The notes beneath the pieces were generated by a model. That model had not been told where the DNA came from, ran no database searches, and saw only the letters and a list, made by a program, of their open reading frames with translations. A stretch of DNA of 64,000 bases from Betaproteobacteria bacterium HGW-Betaproteobacteria-16 (GTDB taxonomy: Bacteria; Pseudomonadota; Gammaproteobacteria; Burkholderiales; Burkholderiaceae_C): assembly GCA_002840835.1 (NCBI GenBank), contig PHCQ01000014.1, forward strand, positions 62,001 through 126,000. The letters are read 5' to 3'. This document shows positions 52,984 to 61,753 of the stretch, piece after piece. The position numbers and the translations under genes were made by a program. The stretch's first letter is position 1; the number at the start of each line of letters is the position of its first letter.

Positions 52984-53060
52984 CGTGGATCCGGCTTTGC
53001 CGGTCCACCAGGCACGCCCCCTGGGGGGTGACGCCGCAGGCGGCGCGGGGGGAGCGTCAT
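52984..53060. repeat. Dispersed GC-rich repeat, copy B, between etfB and etfA
   Basis: This copy contains the perfect hairpin ATCCGGCTTTGCCGG, then GCCCCCTGGGGGG, GTGACGCCGCAGGCGGCG and CGGGGG. It has the same block order as the copies at 29263 and 62551. It interrupts the otherwise compact etfBA pair. Confidence 0.65.
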
Positions 53061-53074
53061 CCCTGCGCGGGGGG

Positions 53075-53824
53075 TTAAATGACTTTCGCTTCGTTCTTGA
53101 GCTTGTCCACCAGCGTGGCCACATCGGGCACCTTGATGCCGGCGCCGCGCTTGGGCGGCTCGCTGACCTTCAGCGTCTTGATGCGCGGGCTCACGTCCAC
53201 GCCCAGATCTTCCGGCTTGAGGACGTCGAGCTGCTTCTTCTTGGCCTTCATGATGTTGGGCAAGGTCACGTAGCGCGGCTCGTTCAGCCGCAGGTCGGTG
53301 GTGACGATCGCCGGCAGGCTCAGGCTCAGGGTTTCCAGGCCACCATCCACCTCGCGGGTGACACTGACCTTGCCATCGGCCACTTCCACCTTGCTTGCGA
53401 ACGTGCCCTGGGGAAGATCGGCCAACGCGGCCAGCATCTGGCCAGTCTGGTTGCAGTCGTCGTCGATGGCCTGCTTGCCCAGGATCACCAGGCCCGGCTG
53501 TTCCTTGTCGAACAGCGCCTTGAGCAGCTTGGCAACGGCCAGCGGCTGGAGCTCTTCCGCCGTTTCCACCAGGATGGCGCGGTCTGCGCCAATGGCCATG
53601 GCGGTGCGCAGGGTCTCCGAGCACTGTGACACGCCGCAGGAGACAGCGATCACTTCGGTGACCACCCCCTTTTCCTTCAGACGAACCGCTTCTTCCACTG
53701 CGATCTCGTCAAACGGGTTCATGCTCATCTTGACGTTGGCGATGTCCACACCCGTGCCATCGCTTTTGACACGCACTTTGACGTTGTAATCCACCACTCG
53801 TTTGACGGGGACGATGACCTTCAT
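53075..53824 (-). CDS. etfB: Electron transfer flavoprotein beta subunit
   Basis: A 249-residue AMP-binding subunit of ETF. It starts [20 protein letters not shown]; the following [20 protein letters not shown] is the ETF-beta signature, and [20 protein letters not shown] and [12 protein letters not shown] follow. The start at 53824 has AGGAG upstream; the open frame further 5' contains the operator and is not coding. It is first gene of the etfBA-(acyl-CoA dehydrogenase)-(nitronate monooxygenase) series. Confidence 0.97.
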   Translation of the reverse strand: MKVIVPVKRVVDYNVKVRVKSDGTGVDIANVKMSMNPFDEIAVEEAVRLKEKGVVTEVIAVSCGVSQCSETLRTAMAIGADRAILVETAEELQPLAVAKLLKALFDKEQPGLVILGKQAIDDDCNQTGQMLAALADLPQGTFASKVEVADGKVSVTREVDGGLETLSLSLPAIVTTDLRLNEPRYVTLPNIMKAKKKQLDVLKPEDLGVDVSPRIKTLKVSEPPKRGAGIKVPDVATLVDKLKNEAKVI

Positions 53825-54161
53825 GCTGGGTTGCTCCTGATACGTAGTGAAAAGATTCTGATTGACGTTCACGTCAATTGAGGGATTGTAGAGCCGGGGC
53901 ACCGGAAAGTCCGATTGACCACAGACAGATGAACCGATGACCCAAAAAACGAACGATCGTGCTTTTTTCGAATTATACGAGCAATCACCCGAGACACGCG
54001 AAACGTGGGCGACGCACGTGCCAAGGACCAATTAACCAACCCGCCGGTCGGCTAATTCGGGTAAGTATGGAGACGGCCACGACAGGTATTGATCTATAGT
54101 GGAATTCTGGGCTTTACTTATATTGAATAACCTTATTTCCGATCCATTCAGGAGACAGTTG
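53825..54161. other. Divergent regulatory region between etfB and the second TRAP operon
   Basis: The 337 bp are clearly AT-richer than the surroundings, especially 53955-53990 and 54090-54140. They contain the etfB operator palindrome at 53861-53878 and a TACAAT hexamer (minus strand, 53890-53885) just upstream of it. No gene was recognised. The promoter of the TRAP receptor gene is probably in 54060-54130, but no clear hexamer pair could be fixed. Confidence 0.5.
53861..53878. promoter_or_regulatory. Palindromic operator upstream of etfB
   Basis: Perfect 8-bp arms ATTGACGT and ACGTCAAT around a 2-bp spacer. The inner 16 bases match the SDR operator at 30375 in 14 positions. Its place 6 bp after a TACAAT hexamer would block transcription start. 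Confidence 0.7.
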
Positions 54162-55178
54162 ATGAACATTCGCTTTGCGCTCAGCGCGGTTTTTTCCGGC
54201 ACAGTCATGATCAGCGGGCTGGCCTCGGCACAGACTGTGTTCAACACCTCAAGCTGGGTCCCGCCCACACACACCCTTAGCGTGGCCCAGGCCAACTGGT
54301 GCAGCATGCTGGAGAAGGAAAGCAGCGGTCGGATGAAGTGCAATGCCCTGCCCAAGGCTGTGGCCGCAGCACCCGGCACCTTCGATGCGGTGAGAGATGG
54401 TCTGGCCGACATCTCCTTTACGGTGGACGGTTACACCCCTGGGCGCTTCATCAACACACAAGTGGCCGAGTTTCCGTTTCTTGGCGACAGCGCCGTGCCC
54501 ACCTCGGTCGCCTATCAACGCATCTACAGCAAGTATTTCGCCCCATTGGGTGAGCACCGCGGCGTGAAGGTGCTGGGCGTGTTCACGCACGGTCCCGGAA
54601 CCATCTTCAACACCAAGAAGCCAGTCACGTCGGCAGCCGATGCGGCCTCACTGAAGTTCCGCATTGGCGGCGGCAACATCAACGAGCTGTCCAAGGCCAT
54701 GGGCTGGAACACCACGCTCAAGCCCGCGCCAGAGTCCTTTGAACTGCTGTCCACCGGCGTGATGGACGGCACGTTCTTCCCCGATGAATCCATTGCGTCG
54801 TTCAAGCTCTCGATGATCAAGCACGCCACCACCTTCCCCGGTGGCCTCTACAACACGAGTTTCGTCTTCATGATGAACACGGGCAAATACAACGCGCTTT
54901 CGGCCGAAGACAAGGCCGTGGTCGACAAGCTCTCGGGTGAGACCGCTGCACGGGTATTTGGTGAAGGCTGGGACAAGGTCGACGCCGCCTCTCGCGATAC
55001 GGTGCAAAAAGCGCAAGGTGTGCAACGGGTACAGGCCAGCGAGAGCTTCATCAATGAAGTGAAGGCCAAACAGGCCGCACTGGAAGACCGTTGGGCAACG
55101 GCAGCCGAAGCAAAGGGCCTGAAAAATGCCAAGGGTGTGCTGGCCGAATTCCGTGCTGAAATCGCCAAACTGAAGTAA
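54162..55178 (+). CDS. TRAP transporter substrate-binding protein DctP (second system)
   Basis: A periplasmic receptor of 338 residues with a signal peptide (ALSAVFSGTVMISGLASAQT). It is a DctP-type protein with FDAVRDGLADISFTVDGYTP, SLKFRIGGGNINELSKAMGW (the substrate-clamping arginine) and GVMDGTFFPDESIASFK. The family (DctP-like, aromatic or 2-oxo acid type) is clear, the ligand is not. The start at 54162 has AGGAG 8 bases upstream. A terminator-like hairpin separates it from its permease genes. Confidence 0.9.
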   Translation: MNIRFALSAVFSGTVMISGLASAQTVFNTSSWVPPTHTLSVAQANWCSMLEKESSGRMKCNALPKAVAAAPGTFDAVRDGLADISFTVDGYTPGRFINTQVAEFPFLGDSAVPTSVAYQRIYSKYFAPLGEHRGVKVLGVFTHGPGTIFNTKKPVTSAADAASLKFRIGGGNINELSKAMGWNTTLKPAPESFELLSTGVMDGTFFPDESIASFKLSMIKHATTFPGGLYNTSFVFMMNTGKYNALSAEDKAVVDKLSGETAARVFGEGWDKVDAASRDTVQKAQGVQRVQASESFINEVKAKQAALEDRWATAAEAKGLKNAKGVLAEFRAEIAKLK

Positions 55179-55209
55179 GTTAAGGCACTCCCCAACCCCT
55201 GCTGGCACC

Positions 55210-55257
55210 GGCTGGCGGGGCAGCCCGAGTTGACGCTGCCCCGCCAGCCCTTTTTTT
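55210..55257 (+). terminator. Strong hairpin with T-run between TRAP receptor and permease genes
   Basis: A perfect 14-bp stem GGCTGGCGGGGCAG / CTGCCCCGCCAGCC with a 12-base loop is followed by C and seven T residues. It lies inside the operon, 31 bp after the receptor gene, so partial read-through would give more receptor than permease. Confidence 0.92.
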
Positions 55258-55278
55258 GCCAGGCTTTTCTGCTCTGAC

Positions 55279-55785
55279 ATGCAAAAGATTCTGGACCGAC
55301 TGCTGTACTGGTCGACCGGCCTCATGGCCGCGATGGCGCTGTTCGCCATCATGTGGCTCACACTCATTGATGTGAGCGGGCGCAAGTTCCTGAGCAACTC
55401 GGTGCCCGGCGCACTGGAGATCACCGAAATCCTGATGGTGATCGTCATTTTTGGCGCGCTCCCCCTGGTCTCCTGGCGCAACGAGCACGTCACATTCGAC
55501 TCGTTCGACGCCTTCATTCCCGACTGGCTCAAAAACATACAGGCGCGGCTGGTGGACCTGCTGTGCGGTGGTGTGTTTGCGTTCCTGGGGTACCTGATGG
55601 TGACACGCGGAGATCGCTTTCAGGAATACGGTGACACCACCGCCTACCTGCTGCTGCCGGTCGCTCCCGTGGCCTACCTGATGGCAGGTTTGCTTTTCCT
55701 GACGGCAGCAACCCACTTCGTGCGCGCCACCCTGAAGCGCCCACCGGGACACGGCCCGGCGTACATCGACGGGAGCGCATCATGA
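55279..55785 (+). CDS. TRAP transporter small permease DctQ (second system)
   Basis: A 168-residue protein with four helices. The family core is TLIDVSGRKFLSNSVPGALE followed by ITEILMVIVIFGALP. It overlaps dctM by 4 bp (ATGA). Confidence 0.92.
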   Translation: MQKILDRLLYWSTGLMAAMALFAIMWLTLIDVSGRKFLSNSVPGALEITEILMVIVIFGALPLVSWRNEHVTFDSFDAFIPDWLKNIQARLVDLLCGGVFAFLGYLMVTRGDRFQEYGDTTAYLLLPVAPVAYLMAGLLFLTAATHFVRATLKRPPGHGPAYIDGSAS

Positions 55786-57077
55786 CGGAAGCGTTCCTGG
55801 GATTCCTCGCCGTCTTCACGATGGCCTTCATGCGCGTACCGCTGGCGGTGGCCATGACCATTTCGGGGTTTGTCGGGATGGGCCTCATGCGAGGCTGGTC
55901 GCCGGCGATGGCCAGCACCAGCCAGGTGATTTTCGAGACCGGGTTTCACTACGTGCTTTCGGTCATTCCCCTGTTCGTGCTGATGGGCAACTTCGTGGCC
56001 AAGGCGGGACTGGCGCGGGAACTCTTCACAGCCGCCAATGCATTCGTGGGGCACAGGCGCGGCGGGCTGGCCATGGCCAGCATCATCGCTTCGGGCGGCT
56101 TCGGCTCCATCTGCGGCTCTTCGATTGCCACCGCCGCCACCATGTCGCGCGTCGCCTATCCCCAGATGAGGGCCCATGGCTACAAGGACACACTGGCCAC
56201 CGGCTCCATTGCATCGGGCGGCACGCTGGGCATCCTGATTCCGCCGTCCACCATTCTGGTGGTGTACGGCATCATCACGGAAACCGACATCGGCAAGCTG
56301 TTCATCGCGGGCATCCTGCCCGGTGTGGTGGCCATTGTCTGCCTGTGCATGGCCGTGGTTTTCGTGACCTGGCGCGATCCGCTGGCAGGCCCGCCAGCCG
56401 AGCGCTTCAGCTGGCCGCAACGCCTGAAAGCCATTCGCGGCATATGGGGCGTGGCGGTGCTGTTCGCACTGGTGATTGGCGGCATCTACGGGGGCGTCTT
56501 CACCGCCACCGAAGGCGCGGGCGTGGGCGCGGCGGGGGCTTTCTTCTTCGCGCTGTTCAGGGGTGCCCTCACGCCCCGGGTGCTGATGGACGTGCTGGTG
56601 GAAAGCCCCCGCACCACCGCCATGCTGTTCGCCATCCTGATCGCGGCCATGGTGTTCACCAATTTCGTCAACTTCACCTCCATGCCAGGCGACCTGCGAG
56701 ATTTCGTGCTGCAGTTCAGTCCACACCCGATCATGGTGGTGGTGATGATGATGGGCATTTACCTGGCCCTGGGCATGGTGATGGAGGAACTGGCCATCGT
56801 GCTGCTGACCATTCCGGTGTTCTTCCCGATCATCACGGGCTTGGGTTTCGACCCGGTGTGGTTTGGCATCCTGATCGTGACGATCGTTGAAATCGGCATG
56901 ATCTCCCCGCCCGTGGGGCTGAACCTGTTCGTGCTCAACTCCCTGCTGCCCGATGTGAAGCTCACAGCCATCTACAAAGGCGTGATGCCTTTCGTGATGG
57001 CCGACATCGTGCGACTGGGCATCCTGATCGCCGTCCCGTCGATTGCGCTCTGGTTACCCAGCCTGATGGGACGCTGA
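55782..57077 (+). CDS. TRAP transporter large permease DctM (second system)
   Basis: A 431-residue permease. Landmarks are SVIPLFVLMGNFVAKAGLAR, then GGFGSICGSSIATAATMSRV and GSIASGGTLGILIPPSTILV, and the late helix EIGMISPPVGLNLFVLNSLL. It works with the preceding DctQ and receptor. Its last 24 bases overlap the 3' end of the convergent MscS gene. Confidence 0.93.
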   Translation: MTEAFLGFLAVFTMAFMRVPLAVAMTISGFVGMGLMRGWSPAMASTSQVIFETGFHYVLSVIPLFVLMGNFVAKAGLARELFTAANAFVGHRRGGLAMASIIASGGFGSICGSSIATAATMSRVAYPQMRAHGYKDTLATGSIASGGTLGILIPPSTILVVYGIITETDIGKLFIAGILPGVVAIVCLCMAVVFVTWRDPLAGPPAERFSWPQRLKAIRGIWGVAVLFALVIGGIYGGVFTATEGAGVGAAGAFFFALFRGALTPRVLMDVLVESPRTTAMLFAILIAAMVFTNFVNFTSMPGDLRDFVLQFSPHPIMVVVMMMGIYLALGMVMEELAIVLLTIPVFFPIITGLGFDPVWFGILIVTIVEIGMISPPVGLNLFVLNSLLPDVKLTAIYKGVMPFVMADIVRLGILIAVPSIALWLPSLMGR

Positions 57078-58451
57078 ACCGGCAGCCGATTCGCGTGGCG
57101 CCTGCGTCGCCGCCAACTCTGCGCGATCGGCGGCCGACACATGCAGCACGCGCTGCGGGTACGGAATCTCGATCTGGTGCTCCCGCAGCGCCTTCAGGAT
57201 GCCGCGGTTGATGAGGGAGCGCAGGTTGAGCTGGCCGTTTTCAGGGTCACCTATCCAGTAGCCCAGCGTGAATTCCAGGCCGTCGGCACCAAAGGCCGAC
57301 AAGGCCACCGACGGGCCCGGGTCGCGCAGCACGCGTTCCTGCAACAGGGCCGCCTCCATCAACAGCTGGATCACCTGATCGACATCGCTGTCATAGGCCA
57401 CAGACACGATGGTCGACTGCCAGACACGGTTGTCCGCCAGCGAGAGGTTTTCAACACGGTTGATGATGAGCAACTCGTTGGGCACGATGGACTCGCGCCC
57501 GGTGAGGCTGCGGATCACGGTGTAACGCGCATTGATGTCGGTGATGCGCCCTTCAAAGTTGTCCACGCGCACGTTGTCGCCAATGCGCATGCTGCGTTCG
57601 GCCAGGATCACGAAGCCACTGACATAGTTGGAAGCCAGCTTCTGCAGGCCAAATCCAATGCCCACGCCTATTGCACCACCCAGCACGGAAAGAGCGGTCA
57701 GATCGATACCGACAGTCGAGAGCGCGATGATCAGGCCCACGAACATCAGCAGTGCGCGGGTGGCATTGCTCACCGCTTTGCGCAGCGAGAGATCGCCGCC
57801 CACGGCCTTTCTCAGCAACCGTGCCTCAATGGCCGAAGAAACCCACAGCGACAGGATCAGCACAGCTCCCGCCGTGAGCACGCCCTCCAGCAGGGTCAGC
57901 AGGCTGATCTGGGTGGAGCCGATTTTCCAGTTGATCTGATCCATCTCGGCCAGCACCAGCGGCAACAGGCCGCTGACCCACAACACCATCGCCAGCCAGG
58001 CCACCCAGGAAATGGTGCGCTCCAGCACACGCACCCACGGTGCGGTGGCGAAGGCGACCTGCAGCACCTTCACACCCACCCGTATCACCACCAGCGAGAC
58101 CAGCACCGGGATCACCACCTTGAACGCCGCCAGTGGCATCAGCTTCAGCAGCAATGCACGGGCGATGTAGCCCAGAACCAGCAACAGCAGTGGAAACATC
58201 ACCCCATCCACAATGCGACGGCCGAAGGTGACGGAGGCCTTGTCTTCTTCGGCCCCGACGGCGCGGCGCAGGAGCCAGGTCAGGCCCCAGGCCAGCAACA
58301 CGCAGACGGCCAGGGCGGCGAGCTCCGCCAGCACAGTGGGCTGGGTGAACCCGCTGAGCCAGAGTTCCATGTCGTCAATGGGCTTGGGACTGCCGGAAAC
58401 GGCAGGCGTCGCGGCCTGGGCGGGCGAAGCTGCGTCAGGGGTGGTGGTCAT
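57054..58451 (-). CDS. MscS-family mechanosensitive channel
   Basis: A 465-residue membrane protein with about five to six helices before the pore. The pore-lining helix and MscS core are SVLGGAIGVGIGFGLQKLAS, NYVSGFVILAERSMRIGDNV and RVDNFEGRITDINARYTVIR. The cytoplasmic beta and alpha/beta domains follow (VPNELLIINRVENLSLADNR; VRDPG-like; EIPYPQRVLHV). It probably releases solutes on hypo-osmotic shock. It is larger than E. coli MscS because of extra N-terminal helices (YnaI/KefA-like trend). The 3' end overlaps dctM by 24 bp on the other strand. Confidence 0.92.
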   Translation of the reverse strand: MTTTPDAASPAQAATPAVSGSPKPIDDMELWLSGFTQPTVLAELAALAVCVLLAWGLTWLLRRAVGAEEDKASVTFGRRIVDGVMFPLLLLVLGYIARALLLKLMPLAAFKVVIPVLVSLVVIRVGVKVLQVAFATAPWVRVLERTISWVAWLAMVLWVSGLLPLVLAEMDQINWKIGSTQISLLTLLEGVLTAGAVLILSLWVSSAIEARLLRKAVGGDLSLRKAVSNATRALLMFVGLIIALSTVGIDLTALSVLGGAIGVGIGFGLQKLASNYVSGFVILAERSMRIGDNVRVDNFEGRITDINARYTVIRSLTGRESIVPNELLIINRVENLSLADNRVWQSTIVSVAYDSDVDQVIQLLMEAALLQERVLRDPGPSVALSAFGADGLEFTLGYWIGDPENGQLNLRSLINRGILKALREHQIEIPYPQRVLHVSAADRAELAATQAPRESAAGSASHQAG

Positions 58452-58475
58452 GTCAAAAAGAAACGGATAAGAATC

Positions 58476-59267
58476 TCAGCGGCGCCAGCTCGGTGCACGT
58501 TTGTCGATGAACGCCTGAACGCCCTCCTGTGCCACGGGGTGGGCCATGTTGCACGCCATGGTCTGACCCGCCAGTTGATAGGCCGACTCCATACCCGTTT
58601 CCAGTTGCCGGTAGAACAGCGTCTTGCCCATGGCCAACGCCTCTTTCGGCTTGTCCAGCAGCCGCACCAGCAGGCGCTCGACTTCGGCGTCCAGCTCTTC
58701 GGCAGCCACCACCCGGTTCACCAGCCCGCGCGCACGCGCTTCGTCGGCACCGATGAATTCACCCGTCAGCAGCATTTCCATCGCCTGCTTGGGCAACAGA
58801 TTGCGTGACAGCGCGACACCGGGGGTCGCACAGAACAGCCCCACATCAATGCCGTTCACCCCGAAACGCGCTTCGTGCGCGGCCACCGCCAGGTCACACT
58901 GGGCCACCAGCTGGCACCCGGCCGCTGTGGCCAGCCCCTGAACGCGCGCCACCACCGGCACCTCCAGCCGCCTGATCGACAGCATCACGCGGGTGCAGCG
59001 CGCAAACAAGGCCTGGTAATAGGCCTGGTCAGGCTGGGCGCGCATTTCCTTGAGATCGTGTCCTGCACAAAAAGCCTTGCCGGCCGCTCCAATGACCACG
59101 GCACGCGCCTGATCGTCGGCAGCCACCGCATCCAGCCCCTGTTGCAGGGCCGCCAGCATGGCTTCACTCAGCACATTGAAGCTGCGGGGGGTGTTTAGGG
59201 TGAAACGATGCACGCCACGCGCATCGCGCTCATGCTGCATCACGGAATCGGTGGGATCGGCGTTCAT
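58476..59267 (-). CDS. Enoyl-CoA hydratase/isomerase family protein (ECHDC3-like)
   Basis: A crotonase-fold protein of 263 residues. The oxyanion-hole segments are GKAFCAGHDLKEMRA and GLATAAGCQLVAQCDLAVAA. The residues following (FGVNGIDVGLFCATPGVALS and LLPKQAMEMLLTGEFIGADE) fit the ECHDC3-like branch. Here one of the two usual catalytic glutamates seems to be Ala/Gly (AAGCQLV, not the glutamate version), so hydratase activity is not certain. The start at 59267 is preferred to 59297 because only it has a purine-rich ribosome site. It lies 24 bp before the MscS gene on the same strand. Confidence 0.82.
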   Translation of the reverse strand: MNADPTDSVMQHERDARGVHRFTLNTPRSFNVLSEAMLAALQQGLDAVAADDQARAVVIGAAGKAFCAGHDLKEMRAQPDQAYYQALFARCTRVMLSIRRLEVPVVARVQGLATAAGCQLVAQCDLAVAAHEARFGVNGIDVGLFCATPGVALSRNLLPKQAMEMLLTGEFIGADEARARGLVNRVVAAEELDAEVERLLVRLLDKPKEALAMGKTLFYRQLETGMESAYQLAGQTMACNMAHPVAQEGVQAFIDKRAPSWRR

Positions 59268-59416
59268 GTGTTCTCGGTCAACGGTTGGTCCGGCCATTGT
59301 CAGGGATTCCTGCGCAACAAGGCGGCTGGGCGAGCGAGAGCATAAGATACGGGACGTCCGTCATCCGGCTCCGTTCGACCCCGCCTCCCACCTTGTCCTG
59401 ACCCACCCGTTTGCGC

Positions 59417-60259
59417 ATGAATCCGCCCGCCAGCCGCCCTGTTCGCTCCCAGTACGAAGACTTCATGCGCCATGTGTTCAGCACCGGCGTGCAGAAAACC
59501 GACCGCACCGGCACGGGCACCACCAGCGTGTTCGGACACCAGATGCGCTTCAACCTGCAGGAAGGCTTTCCCCTGGTCACCACCAAGAAGGTGTTCCTGA
59601 AGGCCATCATTGTCGAATTGCTGTGGTTCCTGCGCGGCGACAGCAACGTGAAATGGCTGCAGGAACGCGGCTGCACCATCTGGGATGAATGGGCCCGCGA
59701 AGATGGCGACCTGGGACCTGTGTACGGCGTGCAGTGGCGCAGCTGGCCCACCCCCTATGGTGGCCACATCGACCAGATTGCCGACGTGATGCAGACGCTC
59801 AAGTCCAACCCGGATTCACGCCGCATCATCGTGAGTGCCTGGAACGTGGCCGAGCTCTCGAAGATGGCGCTCATGCCCTGTCACGCCTTCTTCCAGTTCT
59901 ACGTGGCGCCACCTCAGAACCCGGGCGAACGCGGCAAGCTGAGCTGTCAGCTGTACCAGCGCAGCGCCGACATTTTCCTGGGCGTGCCCTTCAACATCGC
60001 GAGCTACGCCCTGCTCACGCACATGGTGGCGCAGCAGTGCGACCTCGATGTGGGCGACTTCATCTGGACCGGCGGCGACTGCCACATCTACAGCAACCAC
60101 CGCGAGCAGGTGGAGCTGCAACTGAGCCGCCAGCCGCTTGCCTACCCGACGCTGCACCTCAAGCGCCGACCGGATTCCATTTTCGACTACCAGTACGAAG
60201 ATTTCGAGGTTCTGGGCTACGAATGTCATCCAGCCATCAAGGCACCCGTCGCGGTCTGA
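59417..60259 (+). CDS. thyA: Thymidylate synthase
   Basis: Methylates dUMP to dTMP with 5,10-methylenetetrahydrofolate, giving dihydrofolate. It has 280 residues. The catalytic Cys155 lies in [12 protein letters not shown], the dUMP-binding arginines in [11 protein letters not shown] and [20 protein letters not shown], and the folate part is [10 protein letters not shown]. The ATG at 59417 is used; an in-frame TTG two codons earlier is not needed. FolA, which recycles its product, is encoded 1 kb downstream on the same strand. Confidence 0.97.
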   Translation: MNPPASRPVRSQYEDFMRHVFSTGVQKTDRTGTGTTSVFGHQMRFNLQEGFPLVTTKKVFLKAIIVELLWFLRGDSNVKWLQERGCTIWDEWAREDGDLGPVYGVQWRSWPTPYGGHIDQIADVMQTLKSNPDSRRIIVSAWNVAELSKMALMPCHAFFQFYVAPPQNPGERGKLSCQLYQRSADIFLGVPFNIASYALLTHMVAQQCDLDVGDFIWTGGDCHIYSNHREQVELQLSRQPLAYPTLHLKRRPDSIFDYQYEDFEVLGYECHPAIKAPVAV

Positions 60260-60337
60260 AGGCATGAACCTCCTGCTTTCAGGCCACTTGCGTTTCCCGC
60301 TTTGCAGTCGGACGCACGACGACTCGGACCACCGCGC

Positions 60338-61237
60338 GTGATTTCGCGACGCCAACTCTGGGGCCTGCTGGCCCTCACCCTCATGTGGGGTGTCAACTGG
60401 CCGATGATGAAGCTGTCATTGCAGCAGCTGTCGCCACTGTATTTCCGGGCCAGCACCATGTTGCTGGGTGCGCTCTGCCTGTTCGCCTACATGGCCACCC
60501 GGGGCGAGCGCATGCGACCCACCGGCAAGGAGCTTCTCACCATCGCCGCATTGGGCGTGCCCAACATCCTGGGCTGGCACACGCTCTCGATCTTCGGTGT
60601 GCAGCATCTGGCTTCGGGCAGGGCCGCCATCCTTGGCTTCACCATGCCGATCTTCACCGTGTTGATCGGTGCCGCTTTCTTTGGCGAGCGCATCACACCT
60701 CGGGTGCGCGTGGCGGTGGTGTCAGCCGCCATCGCAGTGGGCCTGCTGCTCTGGCACGAACTGCAGCGCATGACCGGTCGCCCGGCCGGCGTGGCCTGGA
60801 TGCTCGCGGCTGCCGTTTCCTGGGCCGTCGGCACCCTGATGTTCCGCCGAGCGCACCTGACGCTTTCGGCGCTGGTGGTCACGGTCTGGATGCTGCTGCT
60901 GGGCAGCCTGGCGGTCTGGGTGCTGGCACTGGCACTGGAACCCGTGCCAGCCCCGGCTTTGTTCACCCCAGTGATGTGGATGAGTCTGGCTTACGGTGCC
61001 CTGATCAACTACGGCGCTGCACAGCTGATCTGGTTCGGCATGGCACGTGATCTGCCGCCGGCCACCAGCGCCATGAGTGTCATGGCCATTCCGCTCGTCG
61101 GCACGCTCAGCGCCACTGCCCTGGTGGGCGAGGTGCCGCATTGGCAAGACTGGATCGCCATGGGCTTCGTGATGGTGGCCATTGCCAGCGTGTTGTGGCC
61201 CGCCCGGCGAACCTCCACCACGCTCACCGCACAATAG
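60338..61237 (+). CDS. DMT-superfamily permease (EamA family)
   Basis: A ten-helix inner-membrane transporter made of two EamA repeats, 299 residues from GTG at 60338 (ISRRQLWGLLALTLMWGVNW). An in-frame TTG at 60302 would add 12 residues. Both repeats are complete (LASGRAAILGFTMPIFTVLI; DLPPATSAMSVMAIPLVGTL). It probably exports amino acids or metabolites; the substrate is unknown. It lies between thyA and folA, 5 bp before the latter. Confidence 0.85.
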   Translation: MISRRQLWGLLALTLMWGVNWPMMKLSLQQLSPLYFRASTMLLGALCLFAYMATRGERMRPTGKELLTIAALGVPNILGWHTLSIFGVQHLASGRAAILGFTMPIFTVLIGAAFFGERITPRVRVAVVSAAIAVGLLLWHELQRMTGRPAGVAWMLAAAVSWAVGTLMFRRAHLTLSALVVTVWMLLLGSLAVWVLALALEPVPAPALFTPVMWMSLAYGALINYGAAQLIWFGMARDLPPATSAMSVMAIPLVGTLSATALVGEVPHWQDWIAMGFVMVAIASVLWPARRTSTTLTAQ

Positions 61238-61242
61238 CCCCC

Positions 61243-61749
61243 ATGTCCTCGGAAACACACCCCCGACTTCACCTGATTTTTGCTCGCGCCGCCAATGGCG
61301 TGATCGGCAAGGACAATGTCCTGCCCTGGCACCTGCCAGAGGACATGGCGCACTTCAAGCGCACCACATTGGGCTGTCCAGTGATCATGGGTCGAAAGAC
61401 CTGGGATTCGCTGCCCCCCAGGTTCCGGCCCCTGCCCGGCCGGCTCAACATCGTCGTCACGCGCAACGCCAGCTGGCAGGCCGATGGTGCATTGCGCGCG
61501 ACCTCGCTCGCAGATGCGTTGGCGCTGTGTCCGCCAGACGCCGACGCCTGGGTGATCGGCGGCGCCCAGATCTACGCCGCCGCGCTGCCTATGGCCCACA
61601 CTGCCGTGGTCACGGAGATCGCTCAAGCGTTTGAAGGCGACGTCCACGCGCCCGAGTTCGGTCCTGCCTGGCGCGAAACCGCACGCGAGAGCCACACCAG
61701 CTCGAACGGCCTGCCCTACGCCTTTGTCACCTACACCCAGGAGCGCTGA
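61243..61749 (+). CDS. folA: Dihydrofolate reductase
   Basis: Reduces dihydrofolate to tetrahydrofolate with NADPH; the trimethoprim target. It has 168 residues: IFARAANGVIGKDNVLPWHL, then PEDMAHFKRTTLGCPVIMGR (catalytic Asp34) and KTWDSLPPRFRPLPGRLNIV, with the NADPH loop VIGGAQIYAAALP. The ATG at 61243 was chosen by family length; the frame upstream lies in the permease gene. It is four bases before xth, so the two are coupled. Confidence 0.96.
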   Translation: MSSETHPRLHLIFARAANGVIGKDNVLPWHLPEDMAHFKRTTLGCPVIMGRKTWDSLPPRFRPLPGRLNIVVTRNASWQADGALRATSLADALALCPPDADAWVIGGAQIYAAALPMAHTAVVTEIAQAFEGDVHAPEFGPAWRETARESHTSSNGLPYAFVTYTQER

Positions 61750-61753
61750 AGCC

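Noticed and set aside
50089-53031. A 980-codon open frame on the + strand across the acyl-CoA dehydrogenase and etfA genes
   Set aside because: It is antisense to two well-supported genes. Its translation is rich in His, Gly and Arg with no recognisable domain, as expected of a shadow frame in GC-rich DNA.
57054-57077. 24-bp convergent overlap between dctM and the MscS gene as evidence of mis-annotation
   Set aside because: Both C-termini look natural, and short tail overlaps are common in compact genomes.
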